A DNA stretch of 64,000 bases, from the NCBI RefSeq assembly GCF_000184945.1, contig NZ_GL586311.1:2355295-2419294 (forward strand), written 5' to 3'. The first letter of the stretch is position 1. Every line of letters starts with the position of its first letter. Positions 45,300 through 54,272 of this stretch are shown here, piece after piece. This stretch comes from Segatella buccae ATCC 33574. GTDB taxonomy: Bacteria; Bacteroidota; Bacteroidia; Bacteroidales; Bacteroidaceae. The notes below the pieces were generated by a model. That model was given only the letters and a program-made list of their open reading frames with translations. It did no database searches and was not told where the DNA came from. The position numbers were made by a program, and so were the translations under genes.

Positions 45300-46322
45300 T
45301 CATTTACGGACATATTTCTTGCCATCTACGATGACCAAGCCCTTATACGACTTGCCCACCTGCTGTCCGGCAACATTGTAGGCTGTCTTGCGTTCAGGCT
45401 TCTTGAGAGCCTTTAAGCCATCGACACCTGTAGGAGAGGTAATGACCGACTCAATGCTTGCAAACTTCACCGTCGAAGGATAAACGGCATCTGCCTTACT
45501 GGCTTTGATGTAAATGTTCACGACATCTTCGGGCACAGTGGTTTCATCGATTGTAAATCTAAACTCCGTTGAACCGACGGGAATATTAAACCATGCAATG
45601 CCTTTGGAGTCGTTGTCGGCTTCGACACACATATCTATCGTTGTCGGCTCGGAGAACAAGATCTTAAATGCCTGCACTTCCCCACTGCCTTTGGCGAATG
45701 TAGCGGTTTTTCCGTCTGTAGAGGCCAGCTTCAAACTTCCCCATTGGCCGGTATAAGTGATTTCACAAGGCATGGGAGCCGGAGAAATCAAGACGGTGCC
45801 CCCGGTCTGCTTGCATCCCCATGCAACACCGCCATAATGAATCTCTTCTTCCGTCCCATCGTGCTTGATGAGCGCAACGCTCTTTATGTTGATGGAAGCG
45901 TCCGCAGTCTTGGCTTGTAAAGTGAAAGTGGTTATACTTCCCTCTGTCCCCTTAAAGTCGCCCGTCACTTCTGTGGCATCCTCCGGAAGGTCTTTATAGG
46001 CATTCAATGTTTCGGGGGTACCCGCCATCTTCAGCTGCATTCCCTGTTTGCCGTCCTTCGGTGTACCGGGGTTATAGGCTGCATAAACAACCTTATAGCC
46101 TTTGTATAACGACATGTCGATGGCCTTATCGGAAAGTTTGTATTCTCCCCATTGGGAAGTTGCACTCACGGTAATCTCACCACTGAGAACTGTCGTACTC
46201 TTTGCCGTGGTCTCATAATTCCACGGATTCGCATCAATGACAAAGCCATACTTTTTTGTCGTCACAGCATTCAAGGTCAAAACTGCAACCAACGCAGCAG
46301 CTAAAGTAAACATTTTCTTCAT
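45300..46322 (-). CDS. Secreted tandem beta-sandwich protein, probable mannan-binding
   Basis: A 340-residue exported protein (signal MKKMFTLAAALVAVLTLNA). I recognise no named family. It has two related modules of about 140 residues: SATSQWGEYKLS in the first matches TYTGQWGSLKLA in the second, and SVALIKHDG matches IESVI. The pattern suggests carbohydrate-binding jelly-rolls. The C terminus AYNVAGQQVGKSYKGLVIV followed by a lysine-rich end is a tail often found on secreted Prevotella proteins. It is the promoter-proximal gene of unit 1, so it should be the most strongly expressed. A binding role is inferred. Confidence 0.7.
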   Translation of the reverse strand: MKKMFTLAAALVAVLTLNAVTTKKYGFVIDANPWNYETTAKSTTVLSGEITVSATSQWGEYKLSDKAIDMSLYKGYKVVYAAYNPGTPKDGKQGMQLKMAGTPETLNAYKDLPEDATEVTGDFKGTEGSITTFTLQAKTADASINIKSVALIKHDGTEEEIHYGGVAWGCKQTGGTVLISPAPMPCEITYTGQWGSLKLASTDGKTATFAKGSGEVQAFKILFSEPTTIDMCVEADNDSKGIAWFNIPVGSTEFRFTIDETTVPEDVVNIYIKASKADAVYPSTVKFASIESVITSPTGVDGLKALKKPERKTAYNVAGQQVGKSYKGLVIVDGKKYVRK

Positions 46323-46410
46323 AAACGTAAAATAATTGGTTTTTAATAATTTATTTGGTAAGTTAATGATTGTATTGTACAGTTAGATTGGTGATTCTGA
46401 TTACATGGTG

Positions 46411-46469
46411 CAAATGTAACCCATTAAATTGAAATACATTGATACTTTATTGCTCATTCTTAATACTTT
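46411..46469 (-). promoter_or_regulatory. Promoter and candidate operator of mannan unit 1
   Basis: The minus-strand -7 box is TACATTTG (46418-46411). AAAGTATCAA (46448-46439) lies 20 nt upstream, in place of the -33 element, and a second AAAGTA lies 21 nt further up (46469-46464). The leader before ATG 46322 is about 80 nt. The arrangement equals that at 35509-35567. Confidence 0.6.
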
Positions 46470-46541
46470 TTTACGACAAGAGTTAAGAAATGCAAATCCG
46501 ATAGTGGTCACTTCCCTTTTCTTCCACAACCGAAAAGATTC

Positions 46542-46625
46542 GGTGCAAGGCCTATGCACCATCCGTGCAGAGCCTCCGCACCAAGTGTGCAACAGCCAAG
46601 CACGGAATGCGCAAAGGCTCTGCAC
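46542..46625. repeat. Nested inverted repeats upstream of the mannan locus
   Basis: GGTGCA (46542-46547) and TGCACC (46555-46560) frame the palindrome AGGCCT. GTGCAGAGCCT (46565-46575) is the exact reverse complement of 46615-46625. The interior is rich in GTGC/GCAC. No protein frame looks real here, and no T run follows either arm. The rest of 46470-46911 shows nothing I can name. Confidence 0.6.
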
Positions 46626-46911
46626 CACACCCATGACGTATCTTCCACCCTCTCATTTCGGCAGTATGGGATAATCGCCCATGCAATATTGGCAGTACAA
46701 AAGGTTTTTTAGAGAATGTTTAATGCCATAATCAGCACCTTTTCGGGCTATAAAAGCATTCAAAATCATCGCAAAACGCGTCATTTTACAAACAAACATC
46801 ATCCAGAATGCAATGTTTTGTAAATTTTAGTAGATTAAATTGCAATAAATTACAAGAGTGGGCTCTCGGAAGCGTTAGTATGCTTGGTGCATCCGTCGCT
46901 TGTAAGGTTGG

Positions 46912-47754
46912 TTAAAGCTCCGCATGAAAACGCACAAGTCCTTCAATGGGGCTCTTTATCACTTTAGCCGGCTCATACCCTTCTTCCCGAGCCGTTTCAG
47001 AAAACAACTCCCGGAAATGCCAAGCAATGCTGCCCACGGCACCGAGGCTTACGGTCGGACTGCAACGGTGATACTGCACGATATTCCGTCTGAAAAACTG
47101 CCTGAAATTGGCTTTCACTAACTCTCTCAACGCCCGGTTGTCAAGGTGCAGAACTATATAGCGGGCTGCGGAGGCCAGAAAACGATTGGCCAAAGGCTCT
47201 CTGTACACTTTTGAGATGATGTCGGCATAGGTCAGTCCGGCCCAATCAAGATAGTCGTCACGCATTTCTGCCGGCAGAAAGCCCTTGAAAATGGCATTCA
47301 AGAAACTCTTTCCAAGGGCAGCCCCACTTCCCTCGTCACCAAGTATATAGCCCAGCGGCGGTGTGTTCATCACGATTTCCCTACCGTCATAAAGTCCGCT
47401 GTTGGCTCCCGTACCCAATATGCAGACAATGCCGGTCTTATGCCCCCACACAGCCCGTGCAGCGGCAAGCAGATCGCCGAACGCACCGATTTCCCCGGCA
47501 TGGGGAAACATGCGTCGCAACACGCCCTGTAACTTGGGAGACATCTCTGGAGTACAGCCGGCACCATAAAACGAAATGGAATCGATGGGGAAAGCAAGTT
47601 GGGAAATCAATTCTTCGGAAAGGATGCGTGCTATCAGCCTTTCGTCCTGATGAAAAGGATTGATGCCTTGCGTGACTATCCGTTGCATCACCATCCCCTC
47701 CTCGGCCACAGCCCAATCGGTTTTTGTACTTCCACCGTCAGCTATCAGTTTCAT
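46912..47754 (-). CDS. BadF/BadG-type ATPase, N-acetylglucosamine kinase-like
   Basis: A 280-residue actin-fold sugar kinase. The phosphate-1 motif is LIADGGSTKTDW at the N terminus; GTGANSGLYDG and GYILGDEGSGAALGK supply the second phosphate and adenosine contacts. Length and motifs match the N-acetylglucosamine kinase group of the BadF family found in Bacteroidota. The sugar is inferred. It has its own -7 box (TACTTTTG, minus, 47786-47779), so it is not clearly part of the mannan locus although it lies next to it. Confidence 0.8.
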   Translation of the reverse strand: MKLIADGGSTKTDWAVAEEGMVMQRIVTQGINPFHQDERLIARILSEELISQLAFPIDSISFYGAGCTPEMSPKLQGVLRRMFPHAGEIGAFGDLLAAARAVWGHKTGIVCILGTGANSGLYDGREIVMNTPPLGYILGDEGSGAALGKSFLNAIFKGFLPAEMRDDYLDWAGLTYADIISKVYREPLANRFLASAARYIVLHLDNRALRELVKANFRQFFRRNIVQYHRCSPTVSLGAVGSIAWHFRELFSETAREEGYEPAKVIKSPIEGLVRFHAEL

Positions 47755-47778
47755 TGCTCATTAGTTGATTGTTTTGTG

Positions 47779-47786
47779 CAAAAGTA
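47779..47786 (-). promoter_or_regulatory. -7 box of the sugar kinase gene
   Basis: The minus strand reads TACTTTTG, about 25 nt before the start codon; no clear -33 TTTG. Confidence 0.5.
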
Positions 47787-47871
47787 GTAATTTTAACGGA
47801 AAAGCTATTACGAAACCAATAAATAAATGAAAAAACAGCCCCACCCACCCGCCTATTCCCCAATCTTTTAT

Positions 47872-47879
47872 TACCTTTG
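47872..47879 (+). promoter_or_regulatory. -7 box of the mscS-kdsA-kdsD operon
   Basis: TACCTTTG ends 20 nt before ATG 47899, so the leader is about 15 nt. No clear -33 TTTG. Confidence 0.55.
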
Positions 47880-47898
47880 CAAGCAAGTTACAGCCGTT

Positions 47899-50319
47899 AT
47901 GGAAAAAAGATTATTGTTTTTGGTTTCACTCGTCGTACTATGCGTACTGCCCGGCCACGCAGTGCTCAAAGAGGCGAATCTTGACACCACACTCCACATA
48001 CTCCGGGCAGAGCTCATCAACTATCATTTGGAGCTTGAACAGCAGTCGAAAGACATGGAAGAACAACAGCAGACTGTGGTGGAAGAGCTTACGACGATTA
48101 CCAATCTGGCCGACCAAAACGCCGTGATGCTCTATTCGCAACGCAATGGCTACATCTTTGATTTGGCCTATGCCTGCCATGAGGCCACAGAGCAGTTTCA
48201 CCGGTTCAAGTCAAAGTCGCAACCATTCCGTGACCGCATCAATCAAAATACGACTGAATTGGCACGTTTTGACTCCCTCATTGCCAACCTCAATTCCATG
48301 GAGCCGCTGTTTCTCAGCGAAAAAGCACGCATAGACCGCAGCGTGTGTCTGGCTTTGGCCATTAACATTCGCCGGCAACTAAAAGAAAACCAAGTGCTGC
48401 TTGACACCTATATAGGCTACTACAACCGCTCGGAAGAGAAACTAAAAACCCTCAACGACTTCGCCAACATGAAGTATGAGGAGATACAGACCAACATATT
48501 CAAGAATGGCAGTGACAATTACTTCAAGATATTGAGTCATCTGAAGACAAACCTGTCGAAGACCGGAGAGTCGGTCGCGGAGAAATATAAGCCACTCCGA
48601 AGTGAGAGAGTGTCGCAATGGGATGTCCGAGTCATTTTCTTTCTGTTCACGCTGATTGCCGTCTACGCCTTGCTATCGGTCATCATCAACCTTATCACCA
48701 TCCGGATCATCGCCACCCGACTGATGAAACGCAACAAGTTTGCCAAGATGCAGGATTCCTTTATGGCCAAGCGCACCTGCATCATCATGGCCATGACGGT
48801 GGTGACCTTTGCCATTATTCTGGGAGTGATCCATACTGTGGTCAGCCAGAACTTTATCATCATGGCCAGCAATCTGCTGGTGGAATATGCCTGGTTGTTG
48901 GGAGTCATTCTCATATCTCTGCTGTTGCGTGTGAGTGACAAACAGATCAGGAGTGCTTTCCGCATCTACGCTCCGCTCATTGTGGTGACTTTCATCGTGA
49001 TATTCTTTCGCATCGTGCTCATCCCCAATGCGTTGGTCAACTTGGTTTTCCCTCCTGTGCTGCTCGTGTGCTTGCTGTGGCAGGCCAATGTCATCAAGCG
49101 ACACAACCACAATGTGCCCAAAAGCGACATGCTATACACTTTCGTCTCCTTGGGCGTATTCATCACTTCCTGCATCAGCTCGTGGGCAGGCTTTACCCTG
49201 CTTTCCGTACAGCTCATCATCTGGTGGATGATGCAGCTCACTTGCATCCTCACCATCACCTGTCTGAGCGGCTGGTTACGGGTCTACAGCAAACGCAAGG
49301 GGCTTGATGTGCAGGACATCACCAAGCGCTGGCTGTTCAATCTCGTCTACCATGTAGCACTTCCGGTGCTGGGCGTAGCTTCCGTTTTCATCTCCATCTA
49401 TTGGGCGGCCGACATCTTCAACATGGGCGATACCACCTGGCGCATCTTCAACACCAAATTTATTGACAACAAGGATGTTATCACGCTGAGCATCACCTCC
49501 ATCGCCGTGGTCATCAGCCTCTTTTTTGTATTCTCCTATCTCAATCATACCATCAAGGCATTTGTGAAATACCACTTCGAGAAATCGGATCCCAACACGG
49601 CCATGAGCCGCAACATGATGGCCCGCAATGTGATACAGATCTTCGTCTGGGGGGTGTGGTTGCTGGTGTCGTTGAAGATATTCAACGTCAACATGACGGT
49701 ACTGGCTGTGGTTTCCGGAGGTCTTTCCACCGGTATCGGTTTTGCCATGAAGGATATTCTGGAAAACATCTACTATGGGGCATCGCTCATGGCGGGCCGC
49801 GTGAAGGTGGGCGACTATATCGAGTGCGACGGTACCCGTGGCAAAGTGAACAGCATCAGCTACACTTCCACCACCATTGAGACCATCTACGGGTCGATCA
49901 TCTCGTTTCAAAACTCGCAGCTGCTCACCAAAAACTACAAGAACATGACCAAAAACCACGGCTATGAACTGGATGTGCTGGAAGTGGGCGTGGCCTATGG
50001 AAGCGATATCAAAATGGTGAAACAAATCCTGCAAGAGGCTATCGTCAAGCTGCCGTTCATCTACAAGGAGCGCGGGGTGAAAATCGTTCTTAAAGATTTC
50101 GGTGACAGCAGCATCATCCTGAAAGTGCTCATTTGGGTGCCTGTGCTTACCCAATATACCAACGATGGGGAGGTGATGGAATGCATCTACGAGACGCTCA
50201 ATGCCCACGGTGTGGAGATTCCGTTCCCGCAACGCGATATCCGCATCATCCGCACTGACAACGACCGCATACCGGAACTCATGGCACAAAATGACAAGAA
50301 CACACAAGCAAACATCTAA
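47899..50319 (+). CDS. Large MscS-type mechanosensitive channel
   Basis: Started at ATG 47899 (MEKRLLFLVSLVVLCVLPGHA), which gives a signal peptide and agrees with the promoter; 806 aa. The ATG at 47827 precedes the promoter. A periplasmic coiled-coil region (about 25-250) is followed by about ten transmembrane helices and the MscS core, with the pore helix and AVVSGGLSTGIGFAMKDILEN near 615-635, then the beta and alpha/beta cytoplasmic domains (VGDYIECDGTRGKV). It belongs to the MscK/MscM-like class and releases solutes on osmotic down-shock. It starts an operon with lipopolysaccharide-core genes. Confidence 0.88.
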   Translation: MEKRLLFLVSLVVLCVLPGHAVLKEANLDTTLHILRAELINYHLELEQQSKDMEEQQQTVVEELTTITNLADQNAVMLYSQRNGYIFDLAYACHEATEQFHRFKSKSQPFRDRINQNTTELARFDSLIANLNSMEPLFLSEKARIDRSVCLALAINIRRQLKENQVLLDTYIGYYNRSEEKLKTLNDFANMKYEEIQTNIFKNGSDNYFKILSHLKTNLSKTGESVAEKYKPLRSERVSQWDVRVIFFLFTLIAVYALLSVIINLITIRIIATRLMKRNKFAKMQDSFMAKRTCIIMAMTVVTFAIILGVIHTVVSQNFIIMASNLLVEYAWLLGVILISLLLRVSDKQIRSAFRIYAPLIVVTFIVIFFRIVLIPNALVNLVFPPVLLVCLLWQANVIKRHNHNVPKSDMLYTFVSLGVFITSCISSWAGFTLLSVQLIIWWMMQLTCILTITCLSGWLRVYSKRKGLDVQDITKRWLFNLVYHVALPVLGVASVFISIYWAADIFNMGDTTWRIFNTKFIDNKDVITLSITSIAVVISLFFVFSYLNHTIKAFVKYHFEKSDPNTAMSRNMMARNVIQIFVWGVWLLVSLKIFNVNMTVLAVVSGGLSTGIGFAMKDILENIYYGASLMAGRVKVGDYIECDGTRGKVNSISYTSTTIETIYGSIISFQNSQLLTKNYKNMTKNHGYELDVLEVGVAYGSDIKMVKQILQEAIVKLPFIYKERGVKIVLKDFGDSSIILKVLIWVPVLTQYTNDGEVMECIYETLNAHGVEIPFPQRDIRIIRTDNDRIPELMAQNDKNTQANI

Positions 50320-50329
50320 CGACAGAAAT

Positions 50330-51082
50330 ATGAAACCGATCATCATAGCGGGCCCTTGCGTCATCGAGTCGCAAGAACTGCTCGACACGGTAGCGAAGAC
50401 GCTTGTAGAAATCAACAAGCGACTCGGGATAGACATCATTTTCAAGGCTTCATTTGACAAAGCCAACCGCACATCGCTCCACTCCTTCCGCGGGCCGGGA
50501 CTGGAGAGAGGTTTGGAGATGCTGTCAAAGGTGAAAGAAAAATACGGATTGCGACTCCTGACCGACATTCACGAGAGCTGCCAGGCCGAAGCCGCGGGAG
50601 AAGTGGTCGATGTGTTGCAGATACCGGCCTTTCTCTGCCGGCAGACCGACTTGCTTGTGGCAGCAGCCCGTACCGGACGCATCGTCAACATCAAAAAAGC
50701 ACAATTCCTTAGCGGACGAGACATGCGCTATCCGACAGAGAAGGCACTCGAGAGCGGTGCCAAGGAGGTGTGGCTCACCGAGCGTGGCAACAGCTTCGGC
50801 TATAACAACCTCGTAGTAGACTTCCGCAACATCCCCGACATGAAAGAGATCGTGCCCACGGTCATCATGGATTGCACGCACAGCGTGCAGCGGCCCAGTG
50901 CCGGAGAGGGAAAAACGGTGGGCGACCGGAAGTTTGTGCCCTCTATGGCCATGGCGGCCAAGGCCTTCGGAGCCACAGGTTACTTCTTTGAAGTGCATCC
51001 GGAGCCGGACAAAGGACTGTCGGATGCAGCCAATATGCTCGAACTTGGCAAGCTCGAAGCACTTGTAAACAGGATTATCTGA
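50330..51082 (+). CDS. kdsA: 3-deoxy-8-phosphooctulonate synthase
   Basis: Condenses phosphoenolpyruvate with arabinose 5-phosphate to make KDO 8-phosphate for lipid A-core. Started at ATG 50330 (MKPIIIAGPCVIES), ten nt after the channel gene; 250 aa. The in-frame ATG at 50201 lies inside that gene. Motifs include AGPCVIES, KASFDKANRTSLHSFRGPG, DIHE and the DCTHSVQRP segment. Next to kdsD, which makes its arabinose 5-phosphate substrate. Confidence 0.95.
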   Translation: MKPIIIAGPCVIESQELLDTVAKTLVEINKRLGIDIIFKASFDKANRTSLHSFRGPGLERGLEMLSKVKEKYGLRLLTDIHESCQAEAAGEVVDVLQIPAFLCRQTDLLVAAARTGRIVNIKKAQFLSGRDMRYPTEKALESGAKEVWLTERGNSFGYNNLVVDFRNIPDMKEIVPTVIMDCTHSVQRPSAGEGKTVGDRKFVPSMAMAAKAFGATGYFFEVHPEPDKGLSDAANMLELGKLEALVNRII

Positions 51083-51141
51083 CAGACCGGTAATCCACTC
51101 TATCATGCCGGCCGGTTATTGATATCAATCTGATTAGAAAA

Positions 51142-52113
51142 ATGAAACAAGACAGCAATAAACAAAAAGACATACTGAATTGGGGAAAGCAATGTCTGCG
51201 GGACGAAGCCCAAGCACTGCTCGACTTGATTCCGCAAATGGATGAGAACTTTTCCAAAGCCGTGGAAATGATGTACCGATGTCATGGCAAAATCATTGTG
51301 ACGGGAGTGGGAAAAAGCGGCAACATAGGGGCAAAGATTGCCGCGACTCTCGCCTCGACCGGTACACCGGCCTTTTTCATTAACCCTCTTGACGTGTATC
51401 ATGGCGACTTGGGCGTGATGACCAGCGATGACGTGGTGCTGGCATTGAGCAATTCGGGGCAAACCGACGAACTGCTGCGCTTCATCCCCATGCTGTTGCA
51501 CATGAATGTACCCATCATCTCCATGACGGGCAACGAGAAGTCGCTTTTGGCCAAATTCAGCAATGCTCATCTGAAGGTTTGGGTCAAGAAGGAGGCCTGC
51601 CCACTCAACTTGGCTCCCACGAGCAGCACCACGGCAGCCTTGGCCATGGGAGACGCCCTCGCCGTGGCACTGATGCAGGTGAGAGACTTCAAGCCACGCG
51701 ACTTTGCACAGTTCCATCCCGGCGGCGAACTGGGCAAACGATTGCTCACCACGGCTGAAGATGTGATGCGCAGCGACCAACTGCCCATTATCCCGCAAGA
51801 CATGCACTTGGGGGAAGCCATTATCCAAGTGAGCAAAGGCAAACTGGGACTGGGGGTCTCGCTGGAAGACAATAAGGTGGCCGGGCTCATCACCGACGGT
51901 GACATTCGCCGGGCGATGGAAAAATGGCAGGCAAAATTCTTTGACCATACGGTGGATGAAATCATGACACGCACCCCCAAGCTCGTGTTGCCTAACACCA
52001 AAATCACGGAAATACAACGCATCATGCAACAACACCGCATACACACGGTGCTGGTGACTGACAAGGAACGACATCTGCTCGGAGTGGTCGACCACTACGC
52101 ATGTATGATTTAA
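51142..52113 (+). CDS. kdsD: Arabinose-5-phosphate isomerase (KpsF/GutQ family)
   Basis: A 323-residue enzyme that turns ribulose 5-phosphate into arabinose 5-phosphate for KDO synthesis. A SIS domain (about 35-170) shows TGVGKSGNIGAKIAATLAST and LSNSGQTDEL; two CBS domains occupy the C-terminal third (DVMRSDQLPIIPQDM and EIMTRTPKLVLP). Its stop is nine nt before the likely start of the phospholipase-D gene, so the four genes mscS-kdsA-kdsD-PLD are probably co-transcribed. Confidence 0.95.
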   Translation: MKQDSNKQKDILNWGKQCLRDEAQALLDLIPQMDENFSKAVEMMYRCHGKIIVTGVGKSGNIGAKIAATLASTGTPAFFINPLDVYHGDLGVMTSDDVVLALSNSGQTDELLRFIPMLLHMNVPIISMTGNEKSLLAKFSNAHLKVWVKKEACPLNLAPTSSTTAALAMGDALAVALMQVRDFKPRDFAQFHPGGELGKRLLTTAEDVMRSDQLPIIPQDMHLGEAIIQVSKGKLGLGVSLEDNKVAGLITDGDIRRAMEKWQAKFFDHTVDEIMTRTPKLVLPNTKITEIQRIMQQHRIHTVLVTDKERHLLGVVDHYACMI

Positions 52114-52121
52114 GGGGGAAT

Positions 52122-53387
52122 ATGAAACTTCGGAATAGCGTTACAACATTGCTCCTACTCGTTTTCTATACCACAGTGGGAGCACAGACGAGCGATTCGC
52201 TCATCGCCGGACAACTCCGCGGGAAGGGTATCACATTCTCACACAACAACTCGGTCACACTGCTGATGAACGGCAAGGAGAAATTTGACGACCTGTTCAA
52301 GGCCATCAGTCAAGCCCAAAAAAGCGTTCATTTGGAATACTTCAATTTCCGCAACGACTCCATCACCAACGCCTTGGTTGACCTGCTGGCGGAGAGAGCA
52401 AAAGCGGGAGTCGAGGTGCGCGCACTGTTTGACGGGTTTGGAAACTGCTCCAACAATCAGCCGCTCAAGAAGCGACATATCCGCGACATGCACAGCAGGG
52501 GCATCGAGATATTCGAGTTCAACCCGGTAAGGTTCCCATGGATAGACGATCTTTTCAACCGCGACCACCGTAAGATTGTCGTCATCGACGGGCAGATAGC
52601 CTACACCGGCGGAATGAATGTGGCCGACTATTATATAAAAGGCACACGACTAGTGGGGAGCTGGAACGACATGCACTGCCGCATAGACGGCGATGAGGTG
52701 AACACGCTTCAAAAGATATTCCTGCGCATGTGGAACAAAGTGAGCGGCCAGAACATACACGGGCCACAATACTATCGGGCCAAGCGGCAGGACTACTTCA
52801 AGGGACTGAAACCAGACACAACTCCAACGGCCTACAAGAAGACCGTCGGCATCATCAACCGCGAGCCACACACAAGCAATGACATCATCCGCTACTTTTA
52901 CCTGAACGCCATCAACGATGCCAAAGACTCCATTAAAATCATCAACCCCTACTTCACACTCAGCCACAAGCTGAAAAAAGCCTTGCGCAAAGCCGTCAAA
53001 AGAGGCGTGAAGGTCGAGATCATGCTCAGCACCCGAAGCGACATACCACTGACTCCCGATTACGGTTTCTTCAATGCACACAACCTGATGCAGGCGGGCT
53101 GCAATATATGGATGTACACGGCGGGATTCCACCACACCAAGATCATTATGGTGGACGGGCGGTTTTGTACAGTGGGGAGTGCCAATCTCAATGCAAGAAG
53201 TCTGCGCTGGGACTATGAGGAAAACGCCGTCATCTTGGATCCCTACACCACCGGACAACTTGATGAATTGTTTGAAAAAGACAAGCAAGACAGCTATCTC
53301 CTGACGGAAGAAATATGGGATCACACACGCACACGTTGGCAAAAACTGCGGGGATGGTTGGCCAGTTTCCTGGCTCCATTCCTCTGA
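52122..53387 (+). CDS. Phospholipase D family protein, cardiolipin synthase-like
   Basis: Started at ATG 52122 (MKLRNSVTTLLLLVFYTTVGA), which follows an unusually good AAGGGGG ribosome-binding site; 421 aa. It has two HKD motifs: HRKIVVIDG (near 155) and HTKIIMVDG (near 344), each followed by the GG/GS-A-N pattern. The N terminus is an export signal rather than the two membrane helices of typical cardiolipin synthases, so the enzyme may face the periplasm. Cardiolipin synthesis is the usual annotation, but other phosphatidyl transfers are possible. Confidence 0.85.
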   Translation: MKLRNSVTTLLLLVFYTTVGAQTSDSLIAGQLRGKGITFSHNNSVTLLMNGKEKFDDLFKAISQAQKSVHLEYFNFRNDSITNALVDLLAERAKAGVEVRALFDGFGNCSNNQPLKKRHIRDMHSRGIEIFEFNPVRFPWIDDLFNRDHRKIVVIDGQIAYTGGMNVADYYIKGTRLVGSWNDMHCRIDGDEVNTLQKIFLRMWNKVSGQNIHGPQYYRAKRQDYFKGLKPDTTPTAYKKTVGIINREPHTSNDIIRYFYLNAINDAKDSIKIINPYFTLSHKLKKALRKAVKRGVKVEIMLSTRSDIPLTPDYGFFNAHNLMQAGCNIWMYTAGFHHTKIIMVDGRFCTVGSANLNARSLRWDYEENAVILDPYTTGQLDELFEKDKQDSYLLTEEIWDHTRTRWQKLRGWLASFLAPFL

Positions 53388-53405
53388 TCTCTAAAAATAT
53401 TTATC

Positions 53406-53413
53406 TATCTTTG
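53406..53413 (+). promoter_or_regulatory. -7 box of the LuxR-type regulator
   Basis: TATCTTTG; the RNA would begin near 53418 with a leader of about 80 nt. No clear -33 TTTG. Confidence 0.5.
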
Positions 53414-53500
53414 CAACTGCAGGTTGCCGAAAGGCATAAAGACCAATGGGGACACACTGCTTGCAACTATGGATTTTTCTAACAAGAAACAGAAAAAATA

Positions 53501-54169
53501 ATGAAAAATACAAAAGAAATGGAAGGCCACCCGCATGGAGACATGCAAACGGCCGGAGAGCCGACAGGCAAACCTAAAGCCACGCGGCCCAAAATAGCCA
53601 TTGTAGACAATAATACACTGGCAGTGATAGGGCTGGAACACATCCTGCAAAACGTCATGCCCATCATGACGATAGACACATTCGGGTCGTTTGAAGAGTT
53701 GCAGGAGAGCAATCCCGACACCTATGTCCACTTTTTCGTTGCCACGAACATTGTCATTGCCAACAGACAGTTTTTCCTTGACCGGCAATCGAAGACCTTT
53801 GTCCTCACCACCTCGCAGGATCCCAACTCACAAATGAGAGATTTCCGCTGTCTATGTACCAATGTCTCGGAAGACCATCTTGTGCGTAGCCTGCTGCAAT
53901 TAGAGCAAACGGGCCATGCCAACGGCAGAAACCTACCGGAACTTCCAAGGGCTTTAAGGGCCAAGATACTGACCGACCGGGAGATAGAAGTACTATCACT
54001 CGTGGCTCAGGGGAAAATAAACAAGGAGATAGGAGAAACGCTCAACATCGGGTTGACGACCGTCATCACCCACCGCAAGAATATCCAAGAGAAGTTGGGC
54101 CTGAAGAGCGTGTCGGCACTCACCATCTATGCCGTCATGCGAGGGTATGTAGATATCAACGCCATTTAA
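53501..54169 (+). CDS. LuxR/NarL-type regulator with degenerate receiver
   Basis: A 222-residue protein. The N-terminal part (about 30-135) looks like a response-regulator receiver (KIAIVDNNTLAVIGLEHIL), but the strand where the phosphorylated aspartate should sit reads VHFFVATNIV, with no Asp, and the usual lysine is replaced in FVLTTSQD. The C-terminal GerE/LuxR helix-turn-helix is intact: LTDREIEVLSLVAQGKINKE, then TTVITHRKNIQEKLG. It may therefore act without phosphorylation. No sensor kinase is nearby. A terminator follows about 100 nt later. Confidence 0.82.
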   Translation: MKNTKEMEGHPHGDMQTAGEPTGKPKATRPKIAIVDNNTLAVIGLEHILQNVMPIMTIDTFGSFEELQESNPDTYVHFFVATNIVIANRQFFLDRQSKTFVLTTSQDPNSQMRDFRCLCTNVSEDHLVRSLLQLEQTGHANGRNLPELPRALRAKILTDREIEVLSLVAQGKINKEIGETLNIGLTTVITHRKNIQEKLGLKSVSALTIYAVMRGYVDINAI

Positions 54170-54272
54170 ACGGAGCCGGGATTTTTCGGTTCTTTTCATT
54201 CAGAGTCACCCTGACCGGCAAAACCGACAAGAAAACCTAAAGCGATATGCCCAAGCCCCTCCCCTATTTTTA

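Noticed and set aside
46540..46630. CRISPR-like short repeats
   Set aside because: The GTGC/GCAC units are inverted and unevenly spaced; no repeat-spacer periodicity.
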